A DNA stretch of 60,925 bases. Source: Providencia vermicola. Lineage in GTDB: Bacteria > Pseudomonadota > Gammaproteobacteria > Enterobacterales > Enterobacteriaceae. Under the pieces are notes generated by a model. It did no database searches. It worked only from the letters and a program-made list of their open reading frames with translations, and was not told where the DNA came from. This document shows, one piece after another, positions 28,684 through 39,936 of this stretch (position 1 is its first letter; the number at the start of each line of letters is the position of its first letter). Location: positions 367,213 to 428,137 of the forward strand of contig NZ_JAGSPI010000003.1 in the NCBI RefSeq assembly GCF_020381325.1. The letters are read 5' to 3'. The position numbers and the translations under genes were made by a program.

Positions 28684-29772
28684 TTATTCAAATGGTTGCA
28701 TAGCAGGAGTTACATCAGCACACTGGCCGCGGTGACGCAAGTAATGATCCATTAGCACAATCGCCAGCATCGCTTCTGCGATAGGCACAGCGCGAATGCC
28801 TACACAAGGGTCATGGCGACCTTTCGTGATCATCTCCACTTCTTCACCATCACGATTTAATGTTTTACCTGAAACTGTAATGCTCGATGTCGGTTTTAAG
28901 GCAATATGGGCTATAATGGGTTGGCTGCTGCTAATCCCCCCTAAAATTCCCCCTGCATGGTTAGATGTAAAACCTGAGCGGGTAATTTCATCACGGTTTT
29001 CACTGCCTTTAAGCCCAATAACGCCAAAGCCATCACCAATTTCCACGCCTTTAACTGCATTAATGCTCATTAATGCATGAGCAATATCCGCATCTAAGCG
29101 GTCAAAAACGGGTTCACCTAATCCAGCGGGAACGTGCTCTGCAACAACAGTGATTTTGGCACCGATAGAGTCACCTTCTTTTTTCAACCCACGCAGTAAC
29201 TCATCAAGGGCATCTAATTTATTCGGATCAGGGCAAAAGAATGGGTTCTCTTCAACGATGGACCAATCTTTAATTTCGCACTCAACAGGGCCCATTTGGG
29301 TTAAACACCCACGAATTTGAATACCTAATTTTTCTTGCAGGTATTTTTTCGCAATTGCTCCTGCAGCCACGCGCATTGCCGTTTCACGAGCAGATGAACG
29401 CCCACCACCTCGATAATCACGCTGGCCATATTTTTGCTCATAGGTGTAATCCGCATGCCCTGGTCTGAAGACATCTTTAATCGCACCATAGTCTTGGGAA
29501 CGTTGGTCCGTATTTTCAATCAATAGACCAATGCTTGTCCCCGTTGTTATGCCATTAAATACACCTGAAAGAATTTTGACCTGATCGGGTTCACGGCGTG
29601 CTGTTGTATAGCGTGATGTACCTGGGCGACGACGGTCTAAATCGATTTGTAAATCAGCTTCTGTCAGTGCTAACCCCGGAGGTACGCCATCGACGATGCA
29701 ACCTAATGCCACGCCATGTGACTCACCAAATGTCGTCACACGAAACAGTTGCCCAATTGAATTTCCAGCCAT
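28684..29772 (-). CDS. aroC: Chorismate synthase
   Basis: Seventh shikimate-pathway enzyme: converts EPSP to chorismate using reduced FMN. It has 362 residues (E. coli 361). Signatures are [19 protein letters not shown] near the start, [30 protein letters not shown] (about 100-130) with the FMN/substrate Arg and His residues, and KPTSSI near residue 315. It follows prmB on the same strand after 113 bases. Confidence 0.97.
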   Translation of the reverse strand: MAGNSIGQLFRVTTFGESHGVALGCIVDGVPPGLALTEADLQIDLDRRRPGTSRYTTARREPDQVKILSGVFNGITTGTSIGLLIENTDQRSQDYGAIKDVFRPGHADYTYEQKYGQRDYRGGGRSSARETAMRVAAGAIAKKYLQEKLGIQIRGCLTQMGPVECEIKDWSIVEENPFFCPDPNKLDALDELLRGLKKEGDSIGAKITVVAEHVPAGLGEPVFDRLDADIAHALMSINAVKGVEIGDGFGVIGLKGSENRDEITRSGFTSNHAGGILGGISSSQPIIAHIALKPTSSITVSGKTLNRDGEEVEMITKGRHDPCVGIRAVPIAEAMLAIVLMDHYLRHRGQCADVTPAMQPFE

Positions 29773-29885
29773 CGGAGTTTCCTATTTTAAGCCGTTCTTG
29801 AATACCAAGAATGTGGTTAATAATTATGATGTCGTTATGTTGCTCTTATTGATTACCCGATCCTAACCCATCGTGCAACTATTGA

Positions 29886-30818
29886 TTAATCAATGTATAA
29901 ATCAAAATGGGCATGATGCTCAACAAGCTGCTCACGCGTTAACATAAATACGCCATCACCACCGAATTCGAAATCTAACCAAATAAATGGAATTTCAGGG
30001 TATTGTTCAATGAGATGCACCATACTATTACCCACTTCGCAGACTAAAATGCCTTCTTCAGTAAGGAAACGCGGTGCATTCGCCAAAATTCGACGAACCA
30101 GTTTCAGACCATCGCTTCCTGCGGCTAGGGCCAATTCTGGCTCAACACGGAACTCTTCAGGTAAGTCATCCATGTCCTCTGCATCTACGTACGGAGGATT
30201 CGTGACGATGAGGTCATATTTCACCTCAGGCATATCACGGAATAAATCTGAACGAATAGGGACAACACGGTGCTCTAAACCATGATTAGCGATATTTTCC
30301 TCGGCAACCGCGAGAACATCACTCGAAATATCAACGGCGTCCACTTCTGCATCAGGAAATTCGTAAGCACACGCAATGGCAATACAGCCGCTGCCCGTGC
30401 ACAAATCTAAAATCGTTTGTGGTTCATCTGCTAATAACCCAACAAAGTGGTTATTAATAAGCTCACCAATTGGTGAACGAGGGATCAGCACGCGCTCATC
30501 CACATAAAACTCATGACCACAGAACCATGAACGATTTGTTAGGTACGCTACTGGAATTCGGTCATTAATTCGGCGCAAAACACGCTCAATGATACGGTGG
30601 CGCTCAGTTGGCGTTAAACGCGATGTGAGAAGTTCATCTGGCAGATCTAAAGGTAAATAAAGCGTTGGCAACACTAATTGCAGCGCCTCATCCCACGGAT
30701 TATCAGTACCGTGGCCATAATATACATTGGCGGCATTAAAGCGGCTCATTGTCCAACGTAAAATATCCTGAATGGTATGAAGTTCTGCGACAGCTTCATC
30801 AACGAAGATCTTTTCCAA
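29886..30818 (-). CDS. prmB: 50S ribosomal protein L3 glutamine methyltransferase
   Basis: SAM-dependent methylation of a glutamine in ribosomal protein L3. It has 310 residues (E. coli 310). The SAM loop is [17 protein letters not shown] near residue 137; the family-defining glutamine-methyltransferase motif [10 protein letters not shown] is near residue 206. The long N-terminal helical domain distinguishes it from PrmC. In E. coli smrB lies directly divergent; here 7.7 kb containing the hut cluster separate them. Confidence 0.95.
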   Translation of the reverse strand: MEKIFVDEAVAELHTIQDILRWTMSRFNAANVYYGHGTDNPWDEALQLVLPTLYLPLDLPDELLTSRLTPTERHRIIERVLRRINDRIPVAYLTNRSWFCGHEFYVDERVLIPRSPIGELINNHFVGLLADEPQTILDLCTGSGCIAIACAYEFPDAEVDAVDISSDVLAVAEENIANHGLEHRVVPIRSDLFRDMPEVKYDLIVTNPPYVDAEDMDDLPEEFRVEPELALAAGSDGLKLVRRILANAPRFLTEEGILVCEVGNSMVHLIEQYPEIPFIWLDFEFGGDGVFMLTREQLVEHHAHFDLYID

Positions 30819-30960
30819 GAAGGGTTTCTCCAGCGTGATTTTTGAAAAGGAATATATGAATTACTAAAGTTTGCCACGAAGTGAAAGACAAATCAGCAGA
30901 TTAATGTAATAAAATACTTAACAAAGTAACCTAACCGCATCTTTGCATAGCGATTTGATG

Positions 30961-30991
30961 CAAAAATGCCCTTTACGTTATTAAAGGGCAT
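30961..30991 (-). terminator. Intrinsic terminator of the hutUH-permease operon
   Basis: ATGCCCTTTA (30966-30975) and TAAAGGGCAT (30982-30991) are perfect 10-bp arms; TTTTTG follows on the minus strand, 40 bases past the permease stop. Confidence 0.88.
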
Positions 30992-31030
30992 GAATGAAGG
31001 TACCAAAACAATCAGAGAAAAATAGCGAGA

Positions 31031-32422
31031 TTAATTTTCACTTTGGAGGAGGTCTTTAGTTTCTTTTGCCGGCTTTTTAACCCATAACGCATAAGCGATA
31101 GTTAATAACGCCAGCCAAACAATACCGACATATAAGGCAATTCGAGTGCTTTCGAAATAACCAAGCACGCCAAAGATAAATACCATAAAAGCAATCGCGA
31201 GGATTGGTGCAACAGGCCACATCGGTACAGGGAATTTCAATTTGCTAATTTCTTCAGGAGACATTTTTTTGCGCATCGCAAATTGTGACAGTAAAATCAT
31301 CAGCCACACCCAAATGGTGGCAAATGTCGCAATAGATGCAATCACGACAAACACATCATCAGGAATGACATAATTCAAGACGACGCCCACTAGCAGTACA
31401 ACCACCATAACAAGTACGGTCATCCATGGCACACCATTTTTTGTTAGCTTAGTGAATGCTTTTGGGGCTTGCCCTTCATGCGCCATCCCATACATCATGC
31501 GCCCTGCACCAAAAATATCGCTATTGATCGCTGATATCGCAGCAGTGATCACCACCACATTCAAAATATTTGCTGCGGATTGGATCCCTAAACTATCAAA
31601 TATTTGGACGAATGGGCTACCTTGTTGACCAATTTGGTTCCACGGGTAAATACACATCAACACAAATAAGGTCAGGACATAAAAGAGTAAGATGCGAATT
31701 GGTACGGCGTTAATCGCTCTTGGGATCGTCGTTTCAGGGTTTTTCGCTTCACTTGCTGTAATACCAATGACCTCAATTCCCCCGAACGCAAACATTACCA
31801 CAGCAAATGACGCAATCACTCCCCCTATTCCATTTGGCATAAACCCATCATGAATAAATAAGTTAGATACCCCCACCGCATGATCTGCAGCCTGACCAAA
31901 GCCAAACAACATGATTGCTGCACCGCCCACAATCATCGCGATAATTGCCACTACTTTGATGATGGAAAGCCAAAACTCCATTTCCCCAAACGTTTTTACG
32001 TGGCATAAGTTAATCGCACCAATAAAAAATATAATGCTCAGAACCCAAATCCATTGTTCAACTTCTGGAAACCACAGTTTCATATACACGCCAAACGCTG
32101 TGACATCTGCGAGGCAGACGATTAGCATTTCAAATACATAGGTCCAGCCAGCAAAAAAGCCCGCCCTAGCCCCTAAATAGTGACTTGCATACTGGGAAAA
32201 AGAGCCCGCAAGTGGGCGATGAACGGCCATTTCACCGAGTGCTCGCATGACCATAAATACAGCAGCGCCGCCGATGATATATGCCAGCAGGACCGCCGGA
32301 CCTGCAGTTTCAATCGCTTTTGCTGAACCGTAAAATAGCCCTGTACCAATCGCAGAACCAAGAGCCATAAATCGGATGTGGCGCGCAGAAAGCCCTCGCG
32401 CAAGTTGTGATGTGCTTTGCAT
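31031..32422 (-). CDS. ProY/HutT-type amino acid permease
   Basis: A 463-residue APC-superfamily importer with about 12 membrane segments. It is strongly similar to E. coli ProY across its length ([26 protein letters not shown] at the N-terminus, [44 protein letters not shown]). As last gene of the hutU-hutH unit it is most likely the histidine (or urocanate) permease, the role of HutT in Pseudomonas. A GC-rich hairpin (32473-32491, GGCCGA/TCGGCC) in the 90-base gap after hutH may tune expression. Confidence 0.88.
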   Translation of the reverse strand: MQSTSQLARGLSARHIRFMALGSAIGTGLFYGSAKAIETAGPAVLLAYIIGGAAVFMVMRALGEMAVHRPLAGSFSQYASHYLGARAGFFAGWTYVFEMLIVCLADVTAFGVYMKLWFPEVEQWIWVLSIIFFIGAINLCHVKTFGEMEFWLSIIKVVAIIAMIVGGAAIMLFGFGQAADHAVGVSNLFIHDGFMPNGIGGVIASFAVVMFAFGGIEVIGITASEAKNPETTIPRAINAVPIRILLFYVLTLFVLMCIYPWNQIGQQGSPFVQIFDSLGIQSAANILNVVVITAAISAINSDIFGAGRMMYGMAHEGQAPKAFTKLTKNGVPWMTVLVMVVVLLVGVVLNYVIPDDVFVVIASIATFATIWVWLMILLSQFAMRKKMSPEEISKLKFPVPMWPVAPILAIAFMVFIFGVLGYFESTRIALYVGIVWLALLTIAYALWVKKPAKETKDLLQSEN

Positions 32423-32512
32423 GATTTATCCTTCGTATTATTTTATTAGTCGTGCAGATAAATACTTCAGGCGGCCGATACATTGTCGGCCACCTTTTAT
32501 TTGCTTGATGTG

Positions 32513-34045
32513 CTATTTAGGGAAGATTGTCCCTACCGTAAACAGTGTTGAGAGTTTGTGTTGATTAATGAGGTTAATTGCCGCTTCAATATCAGGGGCA
32601 AAATAGCGATCCTTATCATAGTAAGCCACTTGTTCACGCAGTGTTTTGCGTGCCTTTTCAAGGGCCTCACTCGATTTTAATCCTTCTCTAAAATCCATTC
32701 CCTGACAAGCAGATAACCACTCTATCGCTAGAATACCCGTAACGTTTTTCGCCATTTCCCATAAACGACGCCCAGCCGCAGGTGCCATCGAAACATGGTC
32801 TTCCTGATTTGCCGAGGTTGGTAAGCTATCAACGCTAGAAGGATGAGCTAACGCTTTATTTTCACTGGCTAACGCCGCAGCTGTAACCTGCGCAATCATA
32901 AAGCCTGAATTCACACCGCCATTATTCACAAGGAATGGGGGTAACTGGGACATATGCGTATCCATCAATAACGCAATACGGCGTTCTGACAGCGCACCAA
33001 TTTCAGCCAATGCAAGCGCAATATTATCCGAAGCCATTGCTACAGGCTCTGCGTGGAAGTTCCCACCAGAAATAATGTCACCGTTATCTGTAAAGACCAG
33101 TGGATTATCTGACACTGCATTCGACTCAATAAGAATCACTTCTGCCGCTTGACGAATTTGCGTTAAACACGCCCCCATCACTTGCGGTTGACAGCGTAGC
33201 GAATATGGGTCTTGTACTTTTACGCAGTTTTCGTGTGATTTGGCTAATTCACTTGTTGGCGATAAAATTTCACGGAACAATGCTGCCACATCAATTTGCC
33301 CTTTTTGCCCTCGAACCTCTTGCACTCGAGAATCAAATGGCTTGCGAGAGCCTAATGTTGCTTCAACACTTAATGCACCACAGACAATACCCGAAAGTAG
33401 TAATTTTTCCGCCTCAAACAATCCCTTAAGTGCAAATGCCGTTGAGACTTGAGTACCATTTAATAACGCTAAACCTTCTTTCGCTTCTAACTTCAATGGG
33501 GTCAGTCCAGCTTTTTCCAGCGCTTTCTTCGCTGAAATCCATTTACCTTCAAAGCGTGCTTTACCTTCTCCTAATAAAATCAAGCTCATATGTGCTAAAG
33601 GAGCTAAATCCCCAGAAGCGCCAACGGAACCTTTAGCAGGAATGAATGGATAAACTTGTGCGTTGACCAATGCTATCAGTGCATTAATGACTTCCAGGCG
33701 AATACCCGAAAACCCTCTCGCTAAGCTATTAATCTTTAAAACCATAATTAAACGAACAAGTTCATCATCGAGTGGGTCACCAACCCCTGCGGCATGGGAC
33801 ATCACAATAGAACGTTGTAACGACTGCAAATCTTTCGTGGCAATACGGGTGTTTGCCAGTAAACCAAATCCAGTATTGATACCATATGCAGTTTTATCTT
33901 CCGCAATGATTTTATTGACGGTTGCAACGCTTTTCTCAATTGCAGTTTGTGCACGTTTATCAAGAGAAATCGTCACCGCTTGTTGGAAAACAATACGTAA
34001 CTCATCGAGTGTCATTTTTCCTGGATGGATCGTTAATTTAGTCAT
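32513..34045 (-). CDS. hutH: Histidine ammonia-lyase
   Basis: First step of histidine degradation: L-histidine to trans-urocanate plus ammonia. It has 510 residues. The self-processing Ala143-Ser144-Gly145 triad that forms the MIO cofactor lies in [15 protein letters not shown]; the active-site motif [10 protein letters not shown] is also intact. Start 34045 has AAGGAG eight bases upstream. It lies 12 bases after hutU, so the two are co-transcribed. Expression should be controlled by HutC from the box upstream of hutU. Confidence 0.97.
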   Translation of the reverse strand: MTKLTIHPGKMTLDELRIVFQQAVTISLDKRAQTAIEKSVATVNKIIAEDKTAYGINTGFGLLANTRIATKDLQSLQRSIVMSHAAGVGDPLDDELVRLIMVLKINSLARGFSGIRLEVINALIALVNAQVYPFIPAKGSVGASGDLAPLAHMSLILLGEGKARFEGKWISAKKALEKAGLTPLKLEAKEGLALLNGTQVSTAFALKGLFEAEKLLLSGIVCGALSVEATLGSRKPFDSRVQEVRGQKGQIDVAALFREILSPTSELAKSHENCVKVQDPYSLRCQPQVMGACLTQIRQAAEVILIESNAVSDNPLVFTDNGDIISGGNFHAEPVAMASDNIALALAEIGALSERRIALLMDTHMSQLPPFLVNNGGVNSGFMIAQVTAAALASENKALAHPSSVDSLPTSANQEDHVSMAPAAGRRLWEMAKNVTGILAIEWLSACQGMDFREGLKSSEALEKARKTLREQVAYYDKDRYFAPDIEAAINLINQHKLSTLFTVGTIFPK

Positions 34046-34057
34046 TAATGGCACTCC

Positions 34058-35737
34058 TTATCGAGCTTTAATCATAGGTAAGTTAAGGTTTTTTTCTTTC
34101 GCGCAATCAATTGCAATGTCATATCCTGCATCAGCATGACGCATAACGCCTGTAGCAGGGTCATTGTGAAGCACTCTGGCAATCCGCTCAGCGGCTTCAT
34201 CAGTGCCATCGCACACAATGACCACACCTGAATGTTGTGAAAAGCCCATCCCCACACCGCCACCGTGGTGCAATGATACCCACGTCGCACCACTTGCAGT
34301 GTTCAATAACGCATTGAGTAGTGGCCAATCTGATACCGCATCAGAGCCATCTTTCATGGATTCAGTTTCACGATTAGGGCTAGCAACTGAGCCTGAGTCT
34401 AAATGGTCACGACCAATCACGATTGGCGCTGAAACCTCACCACTTCTGACCATCTCATTAAATGCTAAGCCGAGTTTTGCTCTATCCCCCAACCCAACCC
34501 AACAGATACGCGCAGGTAACCCTTGGAAGCTAATACGCTCACGTGCCATATCTAGCCAACGGTGTAAGTGTTTGTCATCTGGCAGTAATTCTTTAACTTT
34601 GGCATCTGTTTTATAAATATCTTCAGGATCTCCCGACAAAGCAACCCAGCGGAATGGGCCAATTCCACGACAAAATAACGGGCGAATATAAGCGGGAACA
34701 AAACCAGGGAAATCAAATGCATTTTCGACGCCCATTTCCAGTGCCATTTGGCGAATATTATTGCCATAATCAAACGTTGGAATACCTTGCTTTTTAAACG
34801 CCAACATGGCTTTAACATGTTCAGCCATGGATTTTTTCGCGGCAAGCGCGGTACCTTGCGGGTCTTTTACGCTTTGCTCGCGGTATTCATCCCATGTCAT
34901 TCCAACGGGTAAATAACCATTTAATGGGTCATGGGCGCTGGTTTGGTCGGTCACCATGTCTGGTTTCACACCGCGTTTAACCAGTTCAGGCAGGACTTCC
35001 GCAGCATTTGCACACAGTGCAATAGAAATAGCTTTACCTTGGGCAGTATATTTTTTAATACGAGCAAGTGCGTCATCAAGATCAATAGCTTGCTCGTCAA
35101 CATAGTGAGTTCTTAAGCGAAAATCGATGCGGCTTTGTTGGCATTCAATATTAAGTGAACAAGCTCCCGCTAATGTGGCGGCTAATGGCTGAGCGCCCCC
35201 CATACCACCTAGCCCTGCAGTTAATACCCAGCGCCCCGTTAAATCTCCCTTAAAATGCTGGCGAGCAGCTTCTACAAACGTTTCATATGTGCCTTGTACG
35301 ATCCCTTGGCTACCGATGTAAATCCAACTTCCCGCGGTCATTTGCCCGTACATCGCTAAACCTTTAGCATCGAGCTCGTTGAAATGCTCCCAATTTGCCC
35401 AGTGTGGGACTAAGTTTGAATTCGCAATTAATACCCGTGGCGCGTTCGAATGGGTTTTAAATACACCAACGGGTTTACCTGATTGCACAAGCAACGTTTC
35501 ATCATTTTCAAGTTGTTTTAGTGATTCAATAATCTGGTCATAACATTGCCAATTACGTGCAGCGCGACCAATTCCGCCATACACCACCAGCTCATGGGGG
35601 TTTTCAGCAACATCAGGGTCAAGGTTATTCATTAACATACGCAGTGGTGCTTCCGTCAGCCAACTTTTTGCCGTTAATGTATTTCCGTGCGGTGCTCTAA
35701 TTTCGATATTTCTGTATTTATTGTTTAGTGCAGTCAC
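34058..35737 (-). CDS. hutU: Urocanate hydratase
   Basis: Second step of histidine degradation: urocanate to 4-imidazolone-5-propanoate, using tightly bound NAD. It has 559 residues (Pseudomonas about 557). The start is GTG 35737 ([16 protein letters not shown]), with GAGGG seven bases upstream and the conserved N-terminus aligned; an in-frame start at 35773 would run into the operator region. Conserved blocks: [42 protein letters not shown], the NAD region [16 protein letters not shown], and [14 protein letters not shown]. First gene of the operon. Confidence 0.96.
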   Translation of the reverse strand: MTALNNKYRNIEIRAPHGNTLTAKSWLTEAPLRMLMNNLDPDVAENPHELVVYGGIGRAARNWQCYDQIIESLKQLENDETLLVQSGKPVGVFKTHSNAPRVLIANSNLVPHWANWEHFNELDAKGLAMYGQMTAGSWIYIGSQGIVQGTYETFVEAARQHFKGDLTGRWVLTAGLGGMGGAQPLAATLAGACSLNIECQQSRIDFRLRTHYVDEQAIDLDDALARIKKYTAQGKAISIALCANAAEVLPELVKRGVKPDMVTDQTSAHDPLNGYLPVGMTWDEYREQSVKDPQGTALAAKKSMAEHVKAMLAFKKQGIPTFDYGNNIRQMALEMGVENAFDFPGFVPAYIRPLFCRGIGPFRWVALSGDPEDIYKTDAKVKELLPDDKHLHRWLDMARERISFQGLPARICWVGLGDRAKLGLAFNEMVRSGEVSAPIVIGRDHLDSGSVASPNRETESMKDGSDAVSDWPLLNALLNTASGATWVSLHHGGGVGMGFSQHSGVVIVCDGTDEAAERIARVLHNDPATGVMRHADAGYDIAIDCAKEKNLNLPMIKAR

Positions 35738-35790
35738 TTGTATACCCTCTTTTATTGAATCATTGGATACCATTCATGTTTATATAGATA

Positions 35791-35807
35791 TAGTTGTATA
35801 GACATGT
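35791..35807 (-). promoter_or_regulatory. HutC box upstream of hutU
   Basis: The minus strand reads ACATGTCTATACAACTA, which matches the motif before hutI (ATATGTATATACAATTA) at 14 of 17 positions. The core resembles the known HutC palindrome (TGTATATACA-type). It lies about 54-70 bases upstream of the hutU GTG, suited to repression. Confidence 0.7.
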
Positions 35808-35809
35808 AT

Positions 35810-36063
35810 GATCAATCCATTTTTTAACATAAAAATTAAAAAAATTTGATATAAAAAGGATTTTTCGTTTGATAAAACATTGAGATAGGTATTCTGCTTT
35901 TTTTATAACCGCTGTTTTTTTCTTCTAAATTTGCCAGTGAGATCACATTTATTTCACAATACGTTTACACTGAATTAGTCGAAAACAAAAAAGGGGAATG
36001 ATATTTAGAGAATGGCAAAACGGAAAATCACCTTAAGTAAAATTCCGTTTATAAATAATGGTG
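35810..36063. other. hutU-hutC spacer
   Basis: AT-rich DNA without a reading frame. It should contain the hutU promoter and, next to the hutC stop, an imperfect hairpin (AAACGGAA 36018-36025 with TTCCGTTT 36043-36050) that may terminate hutC transcription. Confidence 0.4.
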
Positions 36064-36795
36064 TTAGGAAGAAAAGCTACCTTTAAGTTTATAACGGTTT
36101 CCAGGAAACAATAATTTAGTACTGGTAACAATAAATGCTTGTGACCATGTACGACGAGTAATCAGCAAACAAGATGCCCCCGCATTGATTTGTAACAACT
36201 TCGCTGAGCGCTCGTCTGCCTCAACCGCTTCAACGATATGCTCACCTTGAGTCAGTGGCGCTACTTGAGATAAGTAATCATGGGGCGTGATGGCTAAAAA
36301 ATTTTGCTTAAGGTAGTCAGGTGCAGCCAACGCATTGACGTAACGGTCTTCAATTTGAACTGGAACATCATTTTCCATATGTATAATAATCGAGTGGAAT
36401 ACTGGGGTTTCCGGAGGAATATTCAGTTCACTTGCTAGTGATGTTGACGCCTGTATTTCTTCTAATTTAATAATCCGACAGCTGTATTTATGGTTTCTTG
36501 CAATAATTTCCGCTTCAATACTGTGAATTTCAAATAATGCAGACTGCCCTTTCGGTTCAGCAACAAATGTTCCAACCCCCTGTAAACGAACAAGTAATCC
36601 TTCCGCAGTTAATTCTCTTAAAGCACGGTTAGCCGTCATTCGGCTACATTGAAATTGAGAAACAAGTTCAGATTCAGAGGGAATACGATCATTTGCACGC
36701 CACTTTGCAGTGTGTATTTTTTCAATAATGGATTGCTTAACTTGCAAATAGAGTGGAACTGGCGTTCCTTGTTTATTTTTTTGTTCGGCTGTCAC
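36064..36795 (-). CDS. hutC: Histidine utilisation repressor HutC
   Basis: GntR/HutC-family repressor that releases its operators when urocanate binds. It has 243 residues. N-terminal winged helix-turn-helix about 13-78 (VKQSIIEKIHTAKWRANDRIPSESELVSQFQCSRMTANRALRELTAEGLLVRLQGVGTFV region); C-terminal UTRA ligand domain (about 98-235, HSIIIHMENDVPVQIEDRYVN; HDYLSQVAPLTQGEH; LLITRRTWS). Located between hutU and hutI, its likely targets. Its own upstream region shows no obvious third operator. Confidence 0.94.
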   Translation of the reverse strand: MTAEQKNKQGTPVPLYLQVKQSIIEKIHTAKWRANDRIPSESELVSQFQCSRMTANRALRELTAEGLLVRLQGVGTFVAEPKGQSALFEIHSIEAEIIARNHKYSCRIIKLEEIQASTSLASELNIPPETPVFHSIIIHMENDVPVQIEDRYVNALAAPDYLKQNFLAITPHDYLSQVAPLTQGEHIVEAVEADERSAKLLQINAGASCLLITRRTWSQAFIVTSTKLLFPGNRYKLKGSFSS

Positions 36796-37096
36796 TGTTC
36801 ATTCCAAATTAGTCATTAAAATCTTGAATGTGCGTATGCTGTTTTAATCTTCATTACGCAACACGGCCTTAGTGCTATCGGATATCGTCATCCTGACAGT
36901 CGCGAATAAAATCCATCATATTTAAAACGCGTTAATTGTGTAATTAAACAATGATGCTTAATAAAAAACAGAAAACAAAATACTGCCGTATATAGTGGCC
37001 ACTTACACTATATACGGCAATAAGAACTTTATTAATTAATTATGGCGATTATCACGCCAATTTAAATGTCTTTTTTTATGCTAACGGTTATCAATA
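36796..37096. other. hutC-hutI spacer without hutG
   Basis: About 300 bases between the hutC start and hutI stop contain only the hutI terminator and presumably the hutC promoter. No recognisable fragment of formiminoglutamase (hutG), which lies next to hutI in Klebsiella, was found by eye. Confidence 0.45.
36984..37019 (-). terminator. Strong terminator after hutI
   Basis: TGCCGTATATAGTG (36984-36997) and CACTATATACGGCA (37006-37019) form a perfect 14-bp stem with an eight-base loop; a GTATTTTGTTTTC tail follows on the minus strand. It insulates hutC from hutI transcription. Confidence 0.9.
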
Positions 37097-38335
37097 TTAT
37101 TGGTTATGGTGTGTAATTTGCCCTTGATAGACACGCATATGCATCGGATTACTGCCCTGTTCATAAATCATCTCTACAGGTTCTTTGGCATTCCAAACGA
37201 TAAAATCTGCGGTAAACCCAACTTTTAACTGGCCATGAGTGTGCCCTTTACCTAAAGCTTTTGCCGCATGGCGCGTCACTCCAGCCCATATTTCTTCTGG
37301 GGTTAATTTAAATAATACCGCTGCCATGTTCATGATCAAACGTAATGATGCAAATGGACTTGTTCCTGGATTAAAATCCGTTGATATTGCCATTGGTACT
37401 TGATGTTCACGTAATAAGTCAATCGGTGGTAACTTCGTTTCCCGTAAGAAATAAAATGCACCAGGTAACAACACAGCCACTGTCCCACTTTCTTTAAGCG
37501 CTTTAACTCCAGCCAAATCTAAGTATTCAATATGGTCAACCGATAAACCATGGTAGCGTGCCACTAACTCACTACCGCCAAGATTAGATAACTGCTCAAC
37601 ATGGCCTTTAACAGGGATCCCTAATTGTTGGGCAGCCGCAAATAATTTTTCACTTTGCTTAAGAGAAAAGCCCACACTTTCACAAAATACATCAACAGCA
37701 TCAAATAACCCTTTATTCCATAGTTCTGGCATGATTTTTTGACAAATAAGGTCAATATATTCATCAGGTTTTTCTTTAAATTCGGGCGGCACCGTATGAG
37801 CGGATAGCAAAGTTGAAGAAATAGAAATAGGATATTCTGCAAGTAATCTTTTTGCGACTCGTAATTGCTTTTCTTCGTTTTGATAATCAAGGCCATAACC
37901 TGATTTCATTTCAATGCTCGTTACGCCTTCACGAATTAATACATCTAACCTTGGTTGTGCTTTTTCAAATAACTCAGCTTCGCTCATTTGCCTAGTTGCA
38001 CGAACTGTTGAGTTAATTCCCCCGCCCTGTGCACTGATGGTTTCATATGAAACACCATTCATACGCTGCTCCCACTCAGTAGCACGGTCACCGCCAAAAA
38101 CTAAATGGGTATGGCAATCAATTAATCCTGGAGTAATTAACTTCCCTTTTACATCAATAATCTGACATTGGTTTTGTTCAATTTTCTCTGGCGGTAAAAT
38201 TGCAATAATTTGATTATCACGAACGACAAGGTCATGATTTTCGATAAGCCCATAAGGCCCAATTCGATCTGAATCCATTGTCGCAATACGACCATGACGC
38301 CAGATCACATCTTGTGGCAGCGTTTTAAATAGCAT
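37097..38335 (-). CDS. hutI: Imidazolonepropionase
   Basis: Third step of histidine degradation: opens 4-imidazolone-5-propanoate to N-formimino-L-glutamate. It has 412 residues (usual length about 405). Amidohydrolase fold: metal-binding [11 protein letters not shown] near residue 74, [30 protein letters not shown] and [12 protein letters not shown] (catalytic Asp). It is transcribed alone, leftward, from a promoter overlapping a HutC box. The next step (HutG, or HutF plus HutG-like) is not encoded in the window. Confidence 0.96.
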   Translation of the reverse strand: MLFKTLPQDVIWRHGRIATMDSDRIGPYGLIENHDLVVRDNQIIAILPPEKIEQNQCQIIDVKGKLITPGLIDCHTHLVFGGDRATEWEQRMNGVSYETISAQGGGINSTVRATRQMSEAELFEKAQPRLDVLIREGVTSIEMKSGYGLDYQNEEKQLRVAKRLLAEYPISISSTLLSAHTVPPEFKEKPDEYIDLICQKIMPELWNKGLFDAVDVFCESVGFSLKQSEKLFAAAQQLGIPVKGHVEQLSNLGGSELVARYHGLSVDHIEYLDLAGVKALKESGTVAVLLPGAFYFLRETKLPPIDLLREHQVPMAISTDFNPGTSPFASLRLIMNMAAVLFKLTPEEIWAGVTRHAAKALGKGHTHGQLKVGFTADFIVWNAKEPVEMIYEQGSNPMHMRVYQGQITHHNQ

Positions 38336-38391
38336 CAGTTTTCCTATTGTCGTAGCAAGTTGATTTATTAGTTTGAAAAATAATGGTATAG

Positions 38392-38408
38392 ATATGTATA
38401 TACAATTA
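38392..38408 (+). promoter_or_regulatory. HutC box upstream of hutI
   Basis: ATATGTATATACAATTA contains the near-perfect palindrome TGTATATACA and matches the hutU-side box. It lies 57-73 bases upstream of hutI, in the hutI-smrB divergent region. Confidence 0.72.
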
Positions 38409-38554
38409 GACTAGTTATACCCAGTTTGTCAATCTCTGCAGCTCAAAAGGTGACAATTTTGTTATGTCACGCTAAAAAATGCTTTTGTCTCCATCCCCCT
38501 TTAAAATAGGTTACACTAAAGACCAGCGAAAATGACTATATACACATTATTAAA

Positions 38555-39100
38555 ATGACGAAAAATAAATTTGGACTGAAAGATGATGAAATTCATCTAT
38601 TTAAAGAAGCAATTCGTGGCGCAAAAAAAATTAATCAGGACCAAGTCCTGCATGCGCCTGTGCGAGTGAAAGTCACAAAACCTTCTGACAAAAAAATGAA
38701 ACAGGAACAAGTTGATGCTTCTTTCTACTTTTCTGATGAATTTCAGCCACAGCTTGAAAATGAAGGCCCAACTCGTTATTTAAAACCTGATTCTAATCCT
38801 TATGAGTTAAAGAAATTACGTCGTGGGGACTATACCCCTGAATTATTTCTTGATTTACATGGATTAACCCAAATGGAAGCTAAACAAGAAATTGGGGCGC
38901 TAATAGCTGCTTGCAAACGCGAAAATGTGTATTGTGCGTGCATTATGCATGGACATGGTAAACATATATTAAAGCAACAAACACCACTATGGCTTGCACA
39001 ACATCCTGATATTATTGCATTTCATCAAGCACCTAAAGAATGGGGTGGTAATGCAGCGTTGCTACTTTTGATTGAAACAGACGAGAGCACTCGCCGTTAA
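38555..39100 (+). CDS. smrB: Ribosome rescue factor SmrB
   Basis: Smr-domain endonuclease that in E. coli cleaves mRNA at collided ribosomes. It has 181 residues (E. coli 183). N-terminal ribosome-binding extension, then the Smr domain (about 95-175): [19 protein letters not shown] with the DLHG motif, the [14 protein letters not shown] catalytic HGHG motif near residue 130, and [18 protein letters not shown] at the end. It is the first conserved core gene after the hut insertion and is divergent from hutI. Confidence 0.95.
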   Translation: MTKNKFGLKDDEIHLFKEAIRGAKKINQDQVLHAPVRVKVTKPSDKKMKQEQVDASFYFSDEFQPQLENEGPTRYLKPDSNPYELKKLRRGDYTPELFLDLHGLTQMEAKQEIGALIAACKRENVYCACIMHGHGKHILKQQTPLWLAQHPDIIAFHQAPKEWGGNAALLLLIETDESTRR

Positions 39101-39112
39101 GTGCTCTTATTA
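39084..39112 (+). terminator. Terminator overlapping the smrB stop
   Basis: AGAGCACT (39084-39091) and AGTGCTCT (39100-39107) flank the last codons of smrB; TATTAC follows. The U-run is short, so efficiency is uncertain. Confidence 0.6.
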
Positions 39113-39121
39113 CTGGATGGT

Positions 39122-39604
39122 TTATTTAGCGAATAGTAACTGTGACGGACTCAACATCCATTCAACATCACTTTTTTGAAAAGCCAAATCCAATTCAATA
39201 CATGCAATCGTTGATGTTGTAAACATCGGCGGCTCTTTCTGTGGGCAGAGCTGTGAAACTAAATAGCCAACTAAAGGTAAATGGGATACAACCAATATTG
39301 CCTTTGCACCTGTCACCGCTAAATCGCGTATATGATCGGCAACAAAAGCCGCGTTTCCACCTGGCGTTAATTGCGCTAAAACTTCATTTTGCAATGGAAG
39401 TTTAAGGTGTTCACCCACTATTTTTTCCGTTTGTAATGCTCTTAGGTAAGGGCTAACTAATACAGTGTCAATTTCAATACCGCGGTTTTTCAACCACTTA
39501 GCCATTAATATTGACTCATCTATTCCCTTTTGTGTTAATGGTCTCTCGGCATCGCTTGCCGCATGTAACGCTGCATCGCCGTGACGCATAATATAAACTT
39601 GCAT
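39122..39604 (-). CDS. sixA: Phosphohistidine phosphatase SixA
   Basis: Removes phosphate from histidine in phosphotransfer proteins; in E. coli it acts on ArcB and the nitrogen PTS protein NPr. It has 160 residues (E. coli 161). Histidine-phosphatase fold with the RHG motif (MRHGDAALHAASDAERPLT, His8), VLVSPYLRALQT and VVSHLPLVGYL near residue 108 with the second catalytic His. Convergent with smrB. Confidence 0.95.
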   Translation of the reverse strand: MQVYIMRHGDAALHAASDAERPLTQKGIDESILMAKWLKNRGIEIDTVLVSPYLRALQTEKIVGEHLKLPLQNEVLAQLTPGGNAAFVADHIRDLAVTGAKAILVVSHLPLVGYLVSQLCPQKEPPMFTTSTIACIELDLAFQKSDVEWMLSPSQLLFAK

Positions 39605-39936
39605 AATCCACCATCTGAGTAGCCTACTGACTTAAAGTGGCTATTCTTTTTGTTAAGATAATTATTGTAAAAGTAACCATCAGTTGGGGTAAAAATTGAT
39701 TCTGCATTAAATAATCAACAATTAAAATGATTTAAATACCTTTTTGTTGATTTTTTAGTGTTCTTTTACCAAGACATACTTATCACTTATTAAATCAATC
39801 GATTAAAAAAGCCTGAAAACTGAATAGCCAATATTCAGCTCAGGCTTTATTTTTCAGGGTATTCAGTTGCATTTATAGCTTATTGCATAACCCTCTCTAA
39901 CTAACCAAAATAGTGTTTAATCTACTTTCGCTATTC
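39605..39936. other. sixA-fadJ spacer
   Basis: A 332-base AT-rich spacer. It holds the presumed sixA promoter and the fadJ terminator (39805-39848). No reading frame or RNA is recognisable. Confidence 0.4.
39805..39848 (-). terminator. Two-tier terminator of fadIJ
   Basis: The outer arms AAAGCCTGA (39808-39816) and TCAGGCTTT (39840-39848) and inner arms CTGAATA/TATTCAG stack into a long stem; TTTTTTAATC follows on the minus strand. Confidence 0.88.
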
